Source: an uncultured Rhodoferax sp. (GTDB taxonomy: Bacteria; Pseudomonadota; Gammaproteobacteria; Burkholderiales; Burkholderiaceae_C). Taken from it: 64,000 nucleotides of DNA. This document shows, piece by piece, positions 56,605 to 64,000 of the stretch. The notes under the pieces were generated by a model that did no database searches, was not told the origin of the DNA, and worked only from the letters and a program-made list of their open reading frames with translations. Each line of letters opens with the position of its first letter. The stretch's first letter is position 1. The stretch is taken from the NCBI RefSeq assembly GCF_946221635.1, contig NZ_CAMIHB010000014.1, forward strand, positions 1 to 64,000, in the 5' to 3' direction. A program made the translations under genes and the position numbers.

Positions 56605-57042
56605 TTATTCGGCGCGGTTGAGGCGCAGATACTGGGCGAAACCCGGGTCGGTAAAGGCGTCGGGCGGCAGGTCATCGGTCAGCAACTCGACATCCACGTC
56701 CGCAATTTCCTGGGCGCGGAAGTCATCTTGCACGAAATCGATGGTGACCATGCCTGCCACCAGGGCCAGCAGGGGCAGCCAGGCACCCAGCATGCGCCAC
56801 ACGCCCCGCAACTCGCCACCCATCTGCAACGCAGCGGTGCCACCACCGCTGTTGACCACGGCCGACGCCAGGCGTACGTGGGCCTGGCGGCGTTTTTCCA
56901 GGGCCAGCATGCGCGCAGCCTTGAGCCGCTCACTCACTTCGTGGGGAAGCTGCTGGGCGCCATCGTTCAGGCGCGAGGCGAGGGCGCGGCCCAGCGCATC
57001 CGGGCTGGACAATGGGGTTCTGGCGTGTCGAATGCTGGTCAT
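56605..57042 (-). CDS. DUF3619 membrane protein, candidate anti-sigma factor
   Basis: 145 residues from ATG 57042, overlapping the sigma-factor stop (ATGA). A cytoplasmic helical N-terminus (ALASRLNDGAQQLPHEVSER LKAARMLALEKRRQ) is followed by one transmembrane helix (MLGAWLPLLALVAGMVTIDF) and an acidic periplasmic tail (VDVELLTDDLPPDAFTDPGF). This topology and the coupling to a sigma factor are those of anti-sigma factors, although no zinc ligand motif is present. Confidence 0.8.
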   Translation of the reverse strand: MTSIRHARTPLSSPDALGRALASRLNDGAQQLPHEVSERLKAARMLALEKRRQAHVRLASAVVNSGGGTAALQMGGELRGVWRMLGAWLPLLALVAGMVTIDFVQDDFRAQEIADVDVELLTDDLPPDAFTDPGFAQYLRLNRAE

Positions 57043-57605
57043 AGTCGTATTCCCTTCGCCTTGAGGGCGGCACCCAAGGCATGAACCGCTCGTGAGCAGT
57101 GTGTTTTTACACTTCCCTGGGAGCATCCCATCGCGGCGGCCGTCTCCGCGACGTCCATATCCTCCCAGTAACGCATGAGGAAGGCTTCGCGTTGACGCGC
57201 CGGCAGCTCCTGAATCTCCGCTTCGATGGCCCGCAAGGTTTGTGCCCGTTCCAGTTGAGTCTCCGAACTCTCGTTTTGTTCCGGAACACTTTCGGAATGC
57301 AGGGTTTCCAGCAGGTCAAAGTCTCCGTCCTCACTGGAAGACTCGAAATCTGCCATGTTCGAAAACAGGGCGTTATGGGTTTTCTGGCGGCGGAACCAGT
57401 CCAGGGTGCAGTTGGACAGGATGCGCTGGAAGAGCATGGGCAGCTCCTCCACGGGCTTGTGTCCGTAGTGTTCGGCCAGCTTCATCATGCTGTCCTGCAC
57501 GATATCCAGGGCCGCCTGGTCGTTGCGTACGTGGTAGACCGAGCGTTTGAAGGCTCGTCCCTCGACGTTTTTCAGGAATTCGGACAGCTCGTGGTCGGTA
57601 GCCAA
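57039..57605 (-). CDS. ECF-type RNA polymerase sigma factor
   Basis: 188 residues. Sigma region 2 (FKRSVYHVRNDQAALDIVQDSMMKLAEHYG) and RILSNCTLDWFRRQ are followed by an acidic linker, then region 4 (LPARQREAFLMRYWEDMDVAETAAAMGCSQGSVKTHCSRAVHAL). First in a leftward run with the putative anti-sigma DUF3619. It likely answers an envelope signal sensed by DUF3619 or DUF3106. Confidence 0.92.
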   Translation of the reverse strand: MATDHELSEFLKNVEGRAFKRSVYHVRNDQAALDIVQDSMMKLAEHYGHKPVEELPMLFQRILSNCTLDWFRRQKTHNALFSNMADFESSSEDGDFDLLETLHSESVPEQNESSETQLERAQTLRAIEAEIQELPARQREAFLMRYWEDMDVAETAAAMGCSQGSVKTHCSRAVHALGAALKAKGIRL

Positions 57606-57877
57606 GCGGATGGGCCTTTGGATTCGGGAAATATGCTGCCACCAACGGGGTCAAGCGCCCGGATTATGGCATTGCGTGCGACCCAAAACGCGGAGTCGCG
57701 TGGCGTGGGGCAAAAGCGGTGCGATAATGCGGATGCAAATCAAAAGGCAAACGGGTCCCGGTCCGGCGCAGTATTCGATGCGTCCATGGCTTGGATCTCA
57801 AGTCCCGACACAGCTTCACAAGAGCGCGCGTAGGGGCACCCAAGGTTTTTCGTTAGAGAAATTCACAAAGGTTCATC

Positions 57878-59656
57878 ATGGAAATTTCAAAAGCTGAAAT
57901 CGCTTCGGCATCCTCTGCGTCCAAGTCGGCAGCCGCACCTGAGTTGCGTGGCGCGGAAGTCCTCATCAAGGCCTTGCAGGCCGAAAACGTCAAGTACGTC
58001 TGGGGTTATCCCGGCGGCGCGGTGTTGCACATCTACGACGCGTTCTACAAGCAGGAAACCATCCAGCACGTGCTGGTGCGCCACGAGCAGGCGGCGGTGC
58101 ATGCCGCTGACGGGTATGCCCGCGCCACGGGAGACGTGGGCGTGGCCCTGGTCACCTCCGGCCCCGGCCTGACCAATGCCGTGACCGGCATCGCCACGGC
58201 CTATATGGACAGTATTCCCATGGTGATCATTTCCGGCCAGGTGCCTACGCACGCGATTGGCCTGGATGCCTTCCAGGAATGTGACACCGTGGGCATCACG
58301 CGCCCCATCGTGAAGCACAACTTCCTGGTCAAGGATGCCAAGGACATGGCCGACGTCATGAAGAAGGCCTTCCACATCGCCCGCAGTGGTCGTCCGGGCC
58401 CCGTGGTCGTGGATATTCCCAAGGACGTGTCTTTCAAGAAGGTGCCTTACCACGGCTACCCCGAGAGCGTGGAAATGCGCTCTTACAACCCGGTGCGCAA
58501 GGGCCATGGCGGCCAGATTCGCAAAGCCCTGCAGTTGCTGCTGGCGGCCAAGCGCCCCTATATCTACACCGGCGGCGGCGTGCTGTTGAGCAATGCGTCC
58601 AACGAGCTGCGCACGCTGGCCGACATGCTGGGCTACCCGGTGACCAACACCTTGATGGGCCTGGGAGCCTATCCGGCCAGCGACCGCAAGTTCCTGGGCA
58701 TGTTGGGCATGCACGGTACGGTGGAAGCCAACAACGCCATGCAGAACTGTGATGTGCTGCTGGCAGTGGGCGCACGTTTTGACGACCGGGTGATCGGCAA
58801 TCCCAAGCATTTTGCACAGAACGAGCGCAAGATCATCCATATCGACATCGACCCGTCCAGCATTTCCAAGCGTGTGAAGGTCGACATTCCCATCGTGGGC
58901 GATGTCAAGAATGTGCTTGGCGAGATGATCTCGATGATCCGCGAAGGCAGCGTCAAGCCGGATGCGGCTGCGCTGAGTGCCTGGTGGGACACGATCGAAG
59001 GCTGGCGTTCGCGCAACTGCCTCAAGTATGACCATGGCAATGGCGAGGTGATCAAGCCCCAGTTCGTCGTGGAAACGCTGTGGAACATGACCAAGGATGC
59101 CGACACCTACATCACCTCCGATGTGGGCCAGCACCAGATGTGGGCCGCGCAGTACTACCGCTTTGACGAACCGCGCCGCTGGATCAACTCCGGTGGTCTG
59201 GGCACCATGGGCGTGGGCATTCCCTACGCCATGGGCATCAAGCTGGCCAAGCCGCAGAGTGAGGTGTTCTGCATTACGGGTGAAGGCTCGGTGCAGATGA
59301 ACATCCAGGAGCTGTCCACCTGCCTGCAGTACAACACGCCGATCAAGGTGCTGTCGCTGAACAACCGCTACCTGGGCATGGTGCGCCAGTGGCAGGAGAT
59401 CGAATACTCCGGCCGCTACAGCCACAGCTACATGGATGCGCTGCCCAACTTCGTGAAGCTGGCAGAAGCCTATGGGCACGTCGGCATGCTGATAGAACGT
59501 CCAGAAGACGTGGAGCCGGCATTGCGCGAGGCCCGCAAGCTCAAGGACCGCACGGTGTTCATGGACTTCCGCACCGACCCCACGGAGAACGTGTTCCCCA
59601 TGGTGCAGGCCGGCAAGGGCATCACCGAGATGTTGCTGGGCGCGGAGGATCTCTAG
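57878..59656 (+). CDS. ilvI: Acetolactate synthase, large (catalytic) subunit
   Basis: 592 residues. Thiamine-diphosphate features: VWGYPGGAVLHIYDAFY, the Glu in LVRHEQAAVHAADGYARATG, and CITGEGSVQMNIQELSTCLQ with an NN end. FAD-domain GARFDDRVIGNPK is also present. It condenses pyruvate to acetolactate for valine/leucine and 2-ketobutyrate for isoleucine. A leader of 272 bp (57606-57877) may hold promoter or attenuation signals; no clear branched-chain leader peptide was found. Confidence 0.95.
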   Translation: MEISKAEIASASSASKSAAAPELRGAEVLIKALQAENVKYVWGYPGGAVLHIYDAFYKQETIQHVLVRHEQAAVHAADGYARATGDVGVALVTSGPGLTNAVTGIATAYMDSIPMVIISGQVPTHAIGLDAFQECDTVGITRPIVKHNFLVKDAKDMADVMKKAFHIARSGRPGPVVVDIPKDVSFKKVPYHGYPESVEMRSYNPVRKGHGGQIRKALQLLLAAKRPYIYTGGGVLLSNASNELRTLADMLGYPVTNTLMGLGAYPASDRKFLGMLGMHGTVEANNAMQNCDVLLAVGARFDDRVIGNPKHFAQNERKIIHIDIDPSSISKRVKVDIPIVGDVKNVLGEMISMIREGSVKPDAAALSAWWDTIEGWRSRNCLKYDHGNGEVIKPQFVVETLWNMTKDADTYITSDVGQHQMWAAQYYRFDEPRRWINSGGLGTMGVGIPYAMGIKLAKPQSEVFCITGEGSVQMNIQELSTCLQYNTPIKVLSLNNRYLGMVRQWQEIEYSGRYSHSYMDALPNFVKLAEAYGHVGMLIERPEDVEPALREARKLKDRTVFMDFRTDPTENVFPMVQAGKGITEMLLGAEDL

Positions 59657-59689
59657 GCCCGTTTAAAGCGTTATGGCAGCTCAGCCCGC

Positions 59690-59763
59690 ATGAAATTTGC
59701 GCGAGCTGCTATCATTTTTGAAGAATCTATTGTCTGCCGAGCCGTGCGGTTACCGCCGCACGG
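59690..59763. repeat. Palindrome fragment and hairpin before ilvH
   Basis: The 137-bp gap between ilvI and ilvH contains GAGCTGCTATCATTTTTGAAG (similar to the dispersed element in the GNAT gene) and a perfect 8-bp hairpin, CCGTGCGG / CCGCACGG (59742-59763). No T-run follows the hairpin, so it may stabilise or regulate ilvH mRNA rather than terminate it. Confidence 0.45.
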
Positions 59764-59793
59764 GGAGGGCAGCGAAAAGAGGAATCACTTTTC

Positions 59794-60285
59794 ATGAAAC
59801 ACATCATTGCAGTGTTGCTGGAGAATGAGCCGGGTGCTCTCTCCCGCGTGGTGGGCTTGTTTTCGGCCCGTGGTTACAACATCGAATCGTTGACCGTGGC
59901 ACCCACGGAAGACCCCAGCCTCTCGCGCATGACCATCCAGACCACGGGGTCGGATGACGTGATCGAGCAGATTACCAAGCACCTGAACCGCCTCATCGAA
60001 GTGGTCAAGGTGGTGGACCTGACCGAAGGCGCCTACATCGAGCGCGAGCTCATGATGGTCAAGGTGCGGGCGGTGGGCAAGGAGCGGGAAGAGATGAAGC
60101 GCATGGCGGACATTTTCCGCGGCCGCATCATCGACGTGACCGAGAAGAGCTACACCATCGAACTCACGGGCGACCAATCCAAGAACGACGCCTTCCTCGA
60201 AGCCATCGAGCGTGCGGCGATCCTGGAAACGGTGCGTACGGGCTCCAGCGGCATTGGCCGGGGTGAGAGAATCCTGCGGGTTTGA
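59794..60285 (+). CDS. ilvH: Acetolactate synthase, small regulatory subunit
   Basis: 163 residues. ACT domain start HIIAVLLENEPGALSRVVGL FSARGYNIESLTVAPTEDPS LSRMTIQTTG-type and the C-terminal SKNDAFLEAIERAAILETVR. It binds valine and gives feedback inhibition to IlvI. Confidence 0.94.
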   Translation: MKHIIAVLLENEPGALSRVVGLFSARGYNIESLTVAPTEDPSLSRMTIQTTGSDDVIEQITKHLNRLIEVVKVVDLTEGAYIERELMMVKVRAVGKEREEMKRMADIFRGRIIDVTEKSYTIELTGDQSKNDAFLEAIERAAILETVRTGSSGIGRGERILRV

Positions 60286-60307
60286 CAAGTTCAGTCCGCG
60301 CGCGCGT

Positions 60308-60378
60308 TTCGACAGGCTCAACGCGAACGGACTTCAGAGTGGCGATATGCGGTGACCGTTCGCCCTGAGCCTGTCGAA
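60308..60378. repeat. REP-like inverted repeat upstream of ilvC
   Basis: TTCGACAGGCTCA ... GCGAACGG (60308-60330) and CCGTTCGC ... TGAGCCTGTCGAA (60356-60378) form a 23-base imperfect stem around a 25-base loop. This sequence family is a common dispersed palindrome of beta- and gammaproteobacteria. It sits between ilvH and ilvC and ends about 30 bp before the ilvC start. Confidence 0.85.
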
Positions 60379-60411
60379 GGGCACTTCGCCAACAACCATT
60401 CGGAGAGAGAA

Positions 60412-61428
60412 ATGAAAGTTTTTTACGACAAAGATTGTGATCTGAGCCTGATCAAGGGCAAGACTGTGGCCATCATCGGTTACGGCTCGCAAGGCCATGC
60501 CCACGCACAGAACCTGAACGACAGCGGCGTGAAGGTCGTGGTCGGTCTGCGCAAGGGTGGCGCTTCCTGGGACAAGGTTGGCAAGGCCGGCCTGACCGTG
60601 ATGGAAGTGAACGACGCCGTCAAGTCCGCTGACGTGGTCATGATCCTGTTGCCCGACGAGCAGATCGCCGAGGTCTACAACAACAACGTGGCCCCCAACA
60701 TCAAGCAAGGCGCTTCGCTGGCCTTCGCCCACGGCTTCAACGTGCACTACAACCAGGTTGTGCCCCGCGCTGACCTGGACGTGTGGATGGTGGCGCCCAA
60801 GGCCCCCGGCCACACCGTGCGCAACACCTACACCCAGGGCGGCGGCGTGCCCCACCTGGTGGCCGTGCACCAAGACAAGTCCGGCAAGGCCCGTGACCTG
60901 GCCCTGTCCTACGCGATGGCCAACGGCGGCGGCAAGGCCGGCATCATCGAGACCAACTTCAAGGAAGAAACCGAGACCGACCTGTTCGGTGAACAGGCCG
61001 TGCTGTGTGGCGGTGCCGTCGAGCTGATCAAGATGGGTTACGAAACCCTGACCGAAGCCGGCTACGCCCCTGAAATGGCTTACTTCGAATGCCTGCACGA
61101 GCTCAAGCTCATCGTGGACCTGATCTACGAAGGCGGCATCGCCAACATGAACTACTCCATCTCCAACAACGCGGAGTTTGGTGAGTACGTGACGGGTCCT
61201 GAAGTCATCAACGAAGAATCCCGCAAGGCCATGCGCAACGCCCTCAAGCGCATCCAGAACGGTGACTACGCCAAGATGTTCATCCAGGAAGGCCGCCTGA
61301 ACTACCCCAGCATGACTGCACGTCGCCGCAACACGGCCGACCACAGCATCGAAGTGGTGGGTGCCCAGCTGCGCGCCATGATGCCCTGGATCGCCAAGAA
61401 CAAGCTGGTGGACCAGACTCGCAACTGA
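60412..61428 (+). CDS. ilvC: Ketol-acid reductoisomerase (class I)
   Basis: 338 residues from ATG 60412 (GGAGAGAGAA). Rossmann motif VAIIGYGSQGHAHAQNLNDS; GFNVHY and MVAPKAPGHTVRNTY; catalytic EETETDLFGEQAVLCGG and EIL-type ECLHELKLIVDLIYEGGI. It reduces and isomerises acetolactate with NADPH. A terminator follows. Confidence 0.97.
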   Translation: MKVFYDKDCDLSLIKGKTVAIIGYGSQGHAHAQNLNDSGVKVVVGLRKGGASWDKVGKAGLTVMEVNDAVKSADVVMILLPDEQIAEVYNNNVAPNIKQGASLAFAHGFNVHYNQVVPRADLDVWMVAPKAPGHTVRNTYTQGGGVPHLVAVHQDKSGKARDLALSYAMANGGGKAGIIETNFKEETETDLFGEQAVLCGGAVELIKMGYETLTEAGYAPEMAYFECLHELKLIVDLIYEGGIANMNYSISNNAEFGEYVTGPEVINEESRKAMRNALKRIQNGDYAKMFIQEGRLNYPSMTARRRNTADHSIEVVGAQLRAMMPWIAKNKLVDQTRN

Positions 61429-61446
61429 TACACGCCTGTATCGCGC

Positions 61447-61473
61447 AAAGGGCCACTTCGGTGGCCCTTTTTT
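61447..61473 (+). terminator. Rho-independent terminator after ilvC
   Basis: AGGGCCAC, TTCG tetraloop, GTGGCCCT and then six T residues: an 8-bp stem with a stable loop, about 20 bp past the stop. Confidence 0.95.
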
Positions 61474-61587
61474 ATGCGGGCTTGCCGGGAGTGGCAGAGG
61501 TGCCGCTGCTTTACACTGCGTGGAGTTGGTGCGGCCGTGGCGCGTCCTGTGGGGACGCTGACATACAGTCGCACGCTAGGAGAGACT

Positions 61588-62421
61588 ATGCATGACGGTT
61601 CGGATTCGAAAACAACAGCCTCGGATGAGGTGGTGACAATCAAGCGGCGCAAGGGCATCTATGTGCTGCCCAATCTGTTCACGCTGGCAGCGCTGTTTGG
61701 CGGTTTTTATGCCATCGTGATGGCCATGAATGGTCGCTTTGACCTGGCCTGTGTGGGCATCTTTCTGGCCATGGTGCTGGACAGCCTGGATGGCCGTGTG
61801 GCCCGCATGACAAACACACAAAGCGCCTTTGGCGAACAGATGGACTCGCTCTCGGACATGGTGTCCTTTGGCGCCGCGCCAGCGCTCATTTCCTACATCT
61901 GGGCGCTCAAGGAACTGGGGCGCTGGGGCTGGATCGCGGCCTTTGTGTACTGTGCCTGTGCGGCGCTGCGCCTGGCGCGTTTCAATGTGAACACCGGTGT
62001 GGTGGACAAGCGTTACTTCCAGGGCCTGCCATCGCCCGCCGCCGCTGCGCTGGTGATTGGGTTCATCTGGCTGATGACCGAGACGGGCATCAAGGGCACG
62101 GAATCCCTGTGGGGTGTTTCCATTCCGTGGGTCACCTTCGTATTCGCGCTGTACGCCGGCCTGACCATGGTGACCAATGTGCCCTTCTACAGCTTCAAGG
62201 ATGTGAGCATGAAGAAGAGTGTGCCATTTGCGGTGATCGTGTTGATCGCGCTGGGCATTGCCGTGATCAACATCGACCCGCCCACGGTCATTTTTGGGGT
62301 GTTCGTGGTGTACGGTCTTAGCGGGTACGTCGTGTATGGCGTGCGCCGTGCGCGCGGTGTACGAACCAGTGTGATCAGCACCTCCAAGGATGAGCCCGAA
62401 GAGCGCGGCTTGCACATGTAA
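61588..62421 (+). CDS. pssA: CDP-diacylglycerol--serine O-phosphatidyltransferase
   Basis: 277 residues from ATG 61588 (TAGGAGAGACT). The CDP-alcohol phosphotransferase signature is in DSLDGRVARMTNTQSAFGEQ MDSLSDMVSFG-type, with the Asp and Gly positions intact. About six to eight transmembrane helices. It makes phosphatidylserine, the precursor of phosphatidylethanolamine. It lies between ilvC and leuA, as is usual in Burkholderiales. Confidence 0.93.
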   Translation: MHDGSDSKTTASDEVVTIKRRKGIYVLPNLFTLAALFGGFYAIVMAMNGRFDLACVGIFLAMVLDSLDGRVARMTNTQSAFGEQMDSLSDMVSFGAAPALISYIWALKELGRWGWIAAFVYCACAALRLARFNVNTGVVDKRYFQGLPSPAAAALVIGFIWLMTETGIKGTESLWGVSIPWVTFVFALYAGLTMVTNVPFYSFKDVSMKKSVPFAVIVLIALGIAVINIDPPTVIFGVFVVYGLSGYVVYGVRRARGVRTSVISTSKDEPEERGLHM

Positions 62422-62446
62422 TGAAGAATGAGTGAGGAGAGCAGGT

Positions 62447-63985
62447 ATGAGCGACCAACTGATTATTTTTGACACTACCTTGCGCGACGGCGAGCAGTCG
62501 CCTGGTGCGTCCATGACGCGCGATGAGAAGCTGCGTATTGCGCGCCAGCTCGAACGCCTGAAGGTGGACGTGATTGAGGCTGGCTTTGCCGCCAGCTCCA
62601 ATGGCGATTTCGAGGCCGTGCAGCTGATTGCCAATGCCATCAAGGATTCGACCATCTGCTCCCTGTCGCGTGCCAATGACCGTGACATTTCCCGTGCGGC
62701 AGAAGCCCTGAAAGGGGCCAACCGTGCACGTATCCACACCTTTATTGCGACTTCTCCGCTGCATATGGAGAAGAAGCTGCGCATGACGCCCGAACAGGTG
62801 CTGGAACAGGCCAAGCAATCCGTGCGCTTTGCCCGCAATCTGGTGGGTGACATCGAGTTCAGCCCTGAGGACGGTTACCGCAGCGATATGGACTTCCTCT
62901 GCCGTGTCTTGGAGGCCGTGATTGCCGAAGGTGCGACCACCATCAACGTGCCCGACACCGTGGGCTATGCCATTCCCGAGCTTTATGGCAACTTCATCAA
63001 GACTTTGCGCGAGCGCATCCCCAACAGCGACAAGGCCATCTGGTCGGTGCACTGCCACAACGATCTGGGCATGGCGGTTGCCAACTCCCTGGCCGGCGTG
63101 AAGATTGGTGGTGCGCGTCAGGTGGAGTGCACCATCAATGGTTTGGGCGAACGTGCCGGCAACTGCAGTCTGGAAGAAATCGTCATGGCCGTGAAGACGA
63201 GGCGTGACTACTTTGGCCTGGACCTGAATGTCGATGCGACCCACATCCTGGCGGCCAGCCGCATGGTCAGCCAGACCACCGGCTTTGTGGTGCAACCCAA
63301 CAAGGCGGTGGTGGGTGCCAATGCCTTTGCCCACGCCTCCGGCATCCACCAGGACGGCGTGCTGAAGGCGCGCGATACCTACGAGATCATGCGCGCTGAA
63401 GACGTGGGCTGGACGGCCAACAAGATCGTGCTGGGCAAGCTCAGCGGGCGCAATGCCTTCAAGCAGCGTCTGCAGGAGCTGGGGGTGCAGCTGGAGAGCG
63501 AGGCGGAGATCAATGCCGCGTTTGCACGCTTCAAGGAGCTGGCAGATCGCAAGAGCGAGATCTTTGACGAAGACATCCTGGCGCTAGTCAGTGATGACAG
63601 CGTGACGCAGGAAAATGAGCAATACAGCTTTGTGTCCTTGTCGCAGCATAGCGAGACCGGTGAGCGCCCGCATGCAGCGGTGGTGTTCACCGTCAGCGGG
63701 AAAGAGGTCAAGAGCGCTTCCGATGGCAATGGCCCGGTGGACGCTTCCCTGAAAGCCATCGAAGCCCACGTGCAGAGCGGGGCGGAGATGGTGCTGTATT
63801 CCGTCAATGCCATCAGCGGTTCGACGGAAAGCCAGGGTGAGGTGACGGTGCGCCTGCAAAACAGTGGGCGCGTGGTCAATGGCGTGGGCGCCGACCCCGA
63901 CATCGTGGTGGCCTCGGCCAAGGCCTATTTGAGCGCCCTGAACAAGCTGCACAGCAAATCAGACCGGGTTGCTGCCCAGGGGTGA
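62447..63985 (+). CDS. leuA: 2-isopropylmalate synthase
   Basis: 512 residues from ATG 62447 (GAGGAGAGCAGGT). HMGL-like core: IIFDTTLRDGEQSPGASM, the metal-binding H-x-H in VHCHNDLGMAVANSL, and GLGERAGNCSLEEIVMA. The C-terminal ~120 residues form the LeuA allosteric dimer domain (leucine feedback). It opens leucine biosynthesis from 2-oxoisovalerate. The stop lies 15 bp before the window edge. Confidence 0.96.
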   Translation: MSDQLIIFDTTLRDGEQSPGASMTRDEKLRIARQLERLKVDVIEAGFAASSNGDFEAVQLIANAIKDSTICSLSRANDRDISRAAEALKGANRARIHTFIATSPLHMEKKLRMTPEQVLEQAKQSVRFARNLVGDIEFSPEDGYRSDMDFLCRVLEAVIAEGATTINVPDTVGYAIPELYGNFIKTLRERIPNSDKAIWSVHCHNDLGMAVANSLAGVKIGGARQVECTINGLGERAGNCSLEEIVMAVKTRRDYFGLDLNVDATHILAASRMVSQTTGFVVQPNKAVVGANAFAHASGIHQDGVLKARDTYEIMRAEDVGWTANKIVLGKLSGRNAFKQRLQELGVQLESEAEINAAFARFKELADRKSEIFDEDILALVSDDSVTQENEQYSFVSLSQHSETGERPHAAVVFTVSGKEVKSASDGNGPVDASLKAIEAHVQSGAEMVLYSVNAISGSTESQGEVTVRLQNSGRVVNGVGADPDIVVASAKAYLSALNKLHSKSDRVAAQG

Positions 63986-64000
63986 GCCACATCCCGGAGC

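Noticed and set aside
57606..57877. Branched-chain leader peptide/attenuator before ilvI
   Set aside because: No short ORF rich in Ile/Leu/Val codons followed by a terminator could be found.
57887..59479. 530-codon minus-strand frame opposite ilvI
   Set aside because: His/Val-rich antisense shadow of a clearly conserved enzyme.

Overview
The window joins most of a lambdoid-style prophage (about 1-30,240; its left end lies outside) to ordinary chromosome of a betaproteobacterium, most likely Comamonadaceae (Burkholderiales). The host call rests on the gene orders methyltransferase-rnhA, ilvI-ilvH-ilvC-pssA-leuA and sigma factor-DUF3619-DUF3106-RDD, on high GC, and on short dispersed palindromes of a type I associate with that family. 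I see no tRNA, rRNA, CRISPR array or insertion sequence.

Prophage control region (1-9,620). A leftward gene runs off the left edge. A leftward set (839-1929) encodes a small membrane protein, an HNH nuclease with a signal peptide, a hypothetical protein and a lipoprotein. A repressor without a self-cleavage domain (2126-2584) faces a Cro-like gene (2658). Both 701-745 and 2600-2657 carry two copies of a CCCAAAnnnGGG-type operator with identical 22-bp spacing, one inside the spacer of a sigma70-like promoter; this resembles lambda OL/OR at about 1.9 kb. A third promoter (2007-2035) overlaps a good LexA box and reads a small ORF into the 3' end of the repressor gene, so an SOS-controlled antirepressor is likely. 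The early operon (2658-9620) is tightly coupled (ATGA/GTGA overlaps). It encodes regulators, a DUF1376-type replication protein, RusA, NinB, a DUF2829 protein matching the Tad2 anti-Thoeris family, zinc proteins and very small genes.

Prophage late region (9,621-29,080). It holds small terminase, an HslV-like Ntn hydrolase, large terminase, portal, a putative receptor-binding or decoration protein, a GH-A-like glycosidase (probable depolymerase), scaffold, SU10-type capsid, adaptor and tail-hub proteins, four ejection-type proteins, a collar-domain tail fibre, and a lysis cassette with two small membrane proteins, an M15 endolysin and nested Rz/Rz1. No tail sheath or tape measure is seen, so a podovirus-like particle is likely. 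Two repeated non-coding signals mark the starts of late transcription units: a 22-bp motif (4 copies) and a hairpin just before the ribosome binding site (4 copies, one base pair covarying). A tyrosine integrase (29,084-30,127, minus) closes the right end.

Host chromosome (30,240-64,000). In order: a SAM methyltransferase and rnhA; an RND efflux pair; mobA and moaA; a TonB receptor, orphan periplasmic binding protein, hybrid kinase and LuxR regulator that look like one sensing/uptake locus; membrane and soluble pyrophosphatases, divergently transcribed; a lipase-like hydrolase and WS/DGAT acyltransferase; a chemoreceptor; a DUF482-type acetyltransferase; nadE and glnB; a six-gene leftward run from a sigma factor to LOG; and the branched-chain amino acid cluster with pssA.
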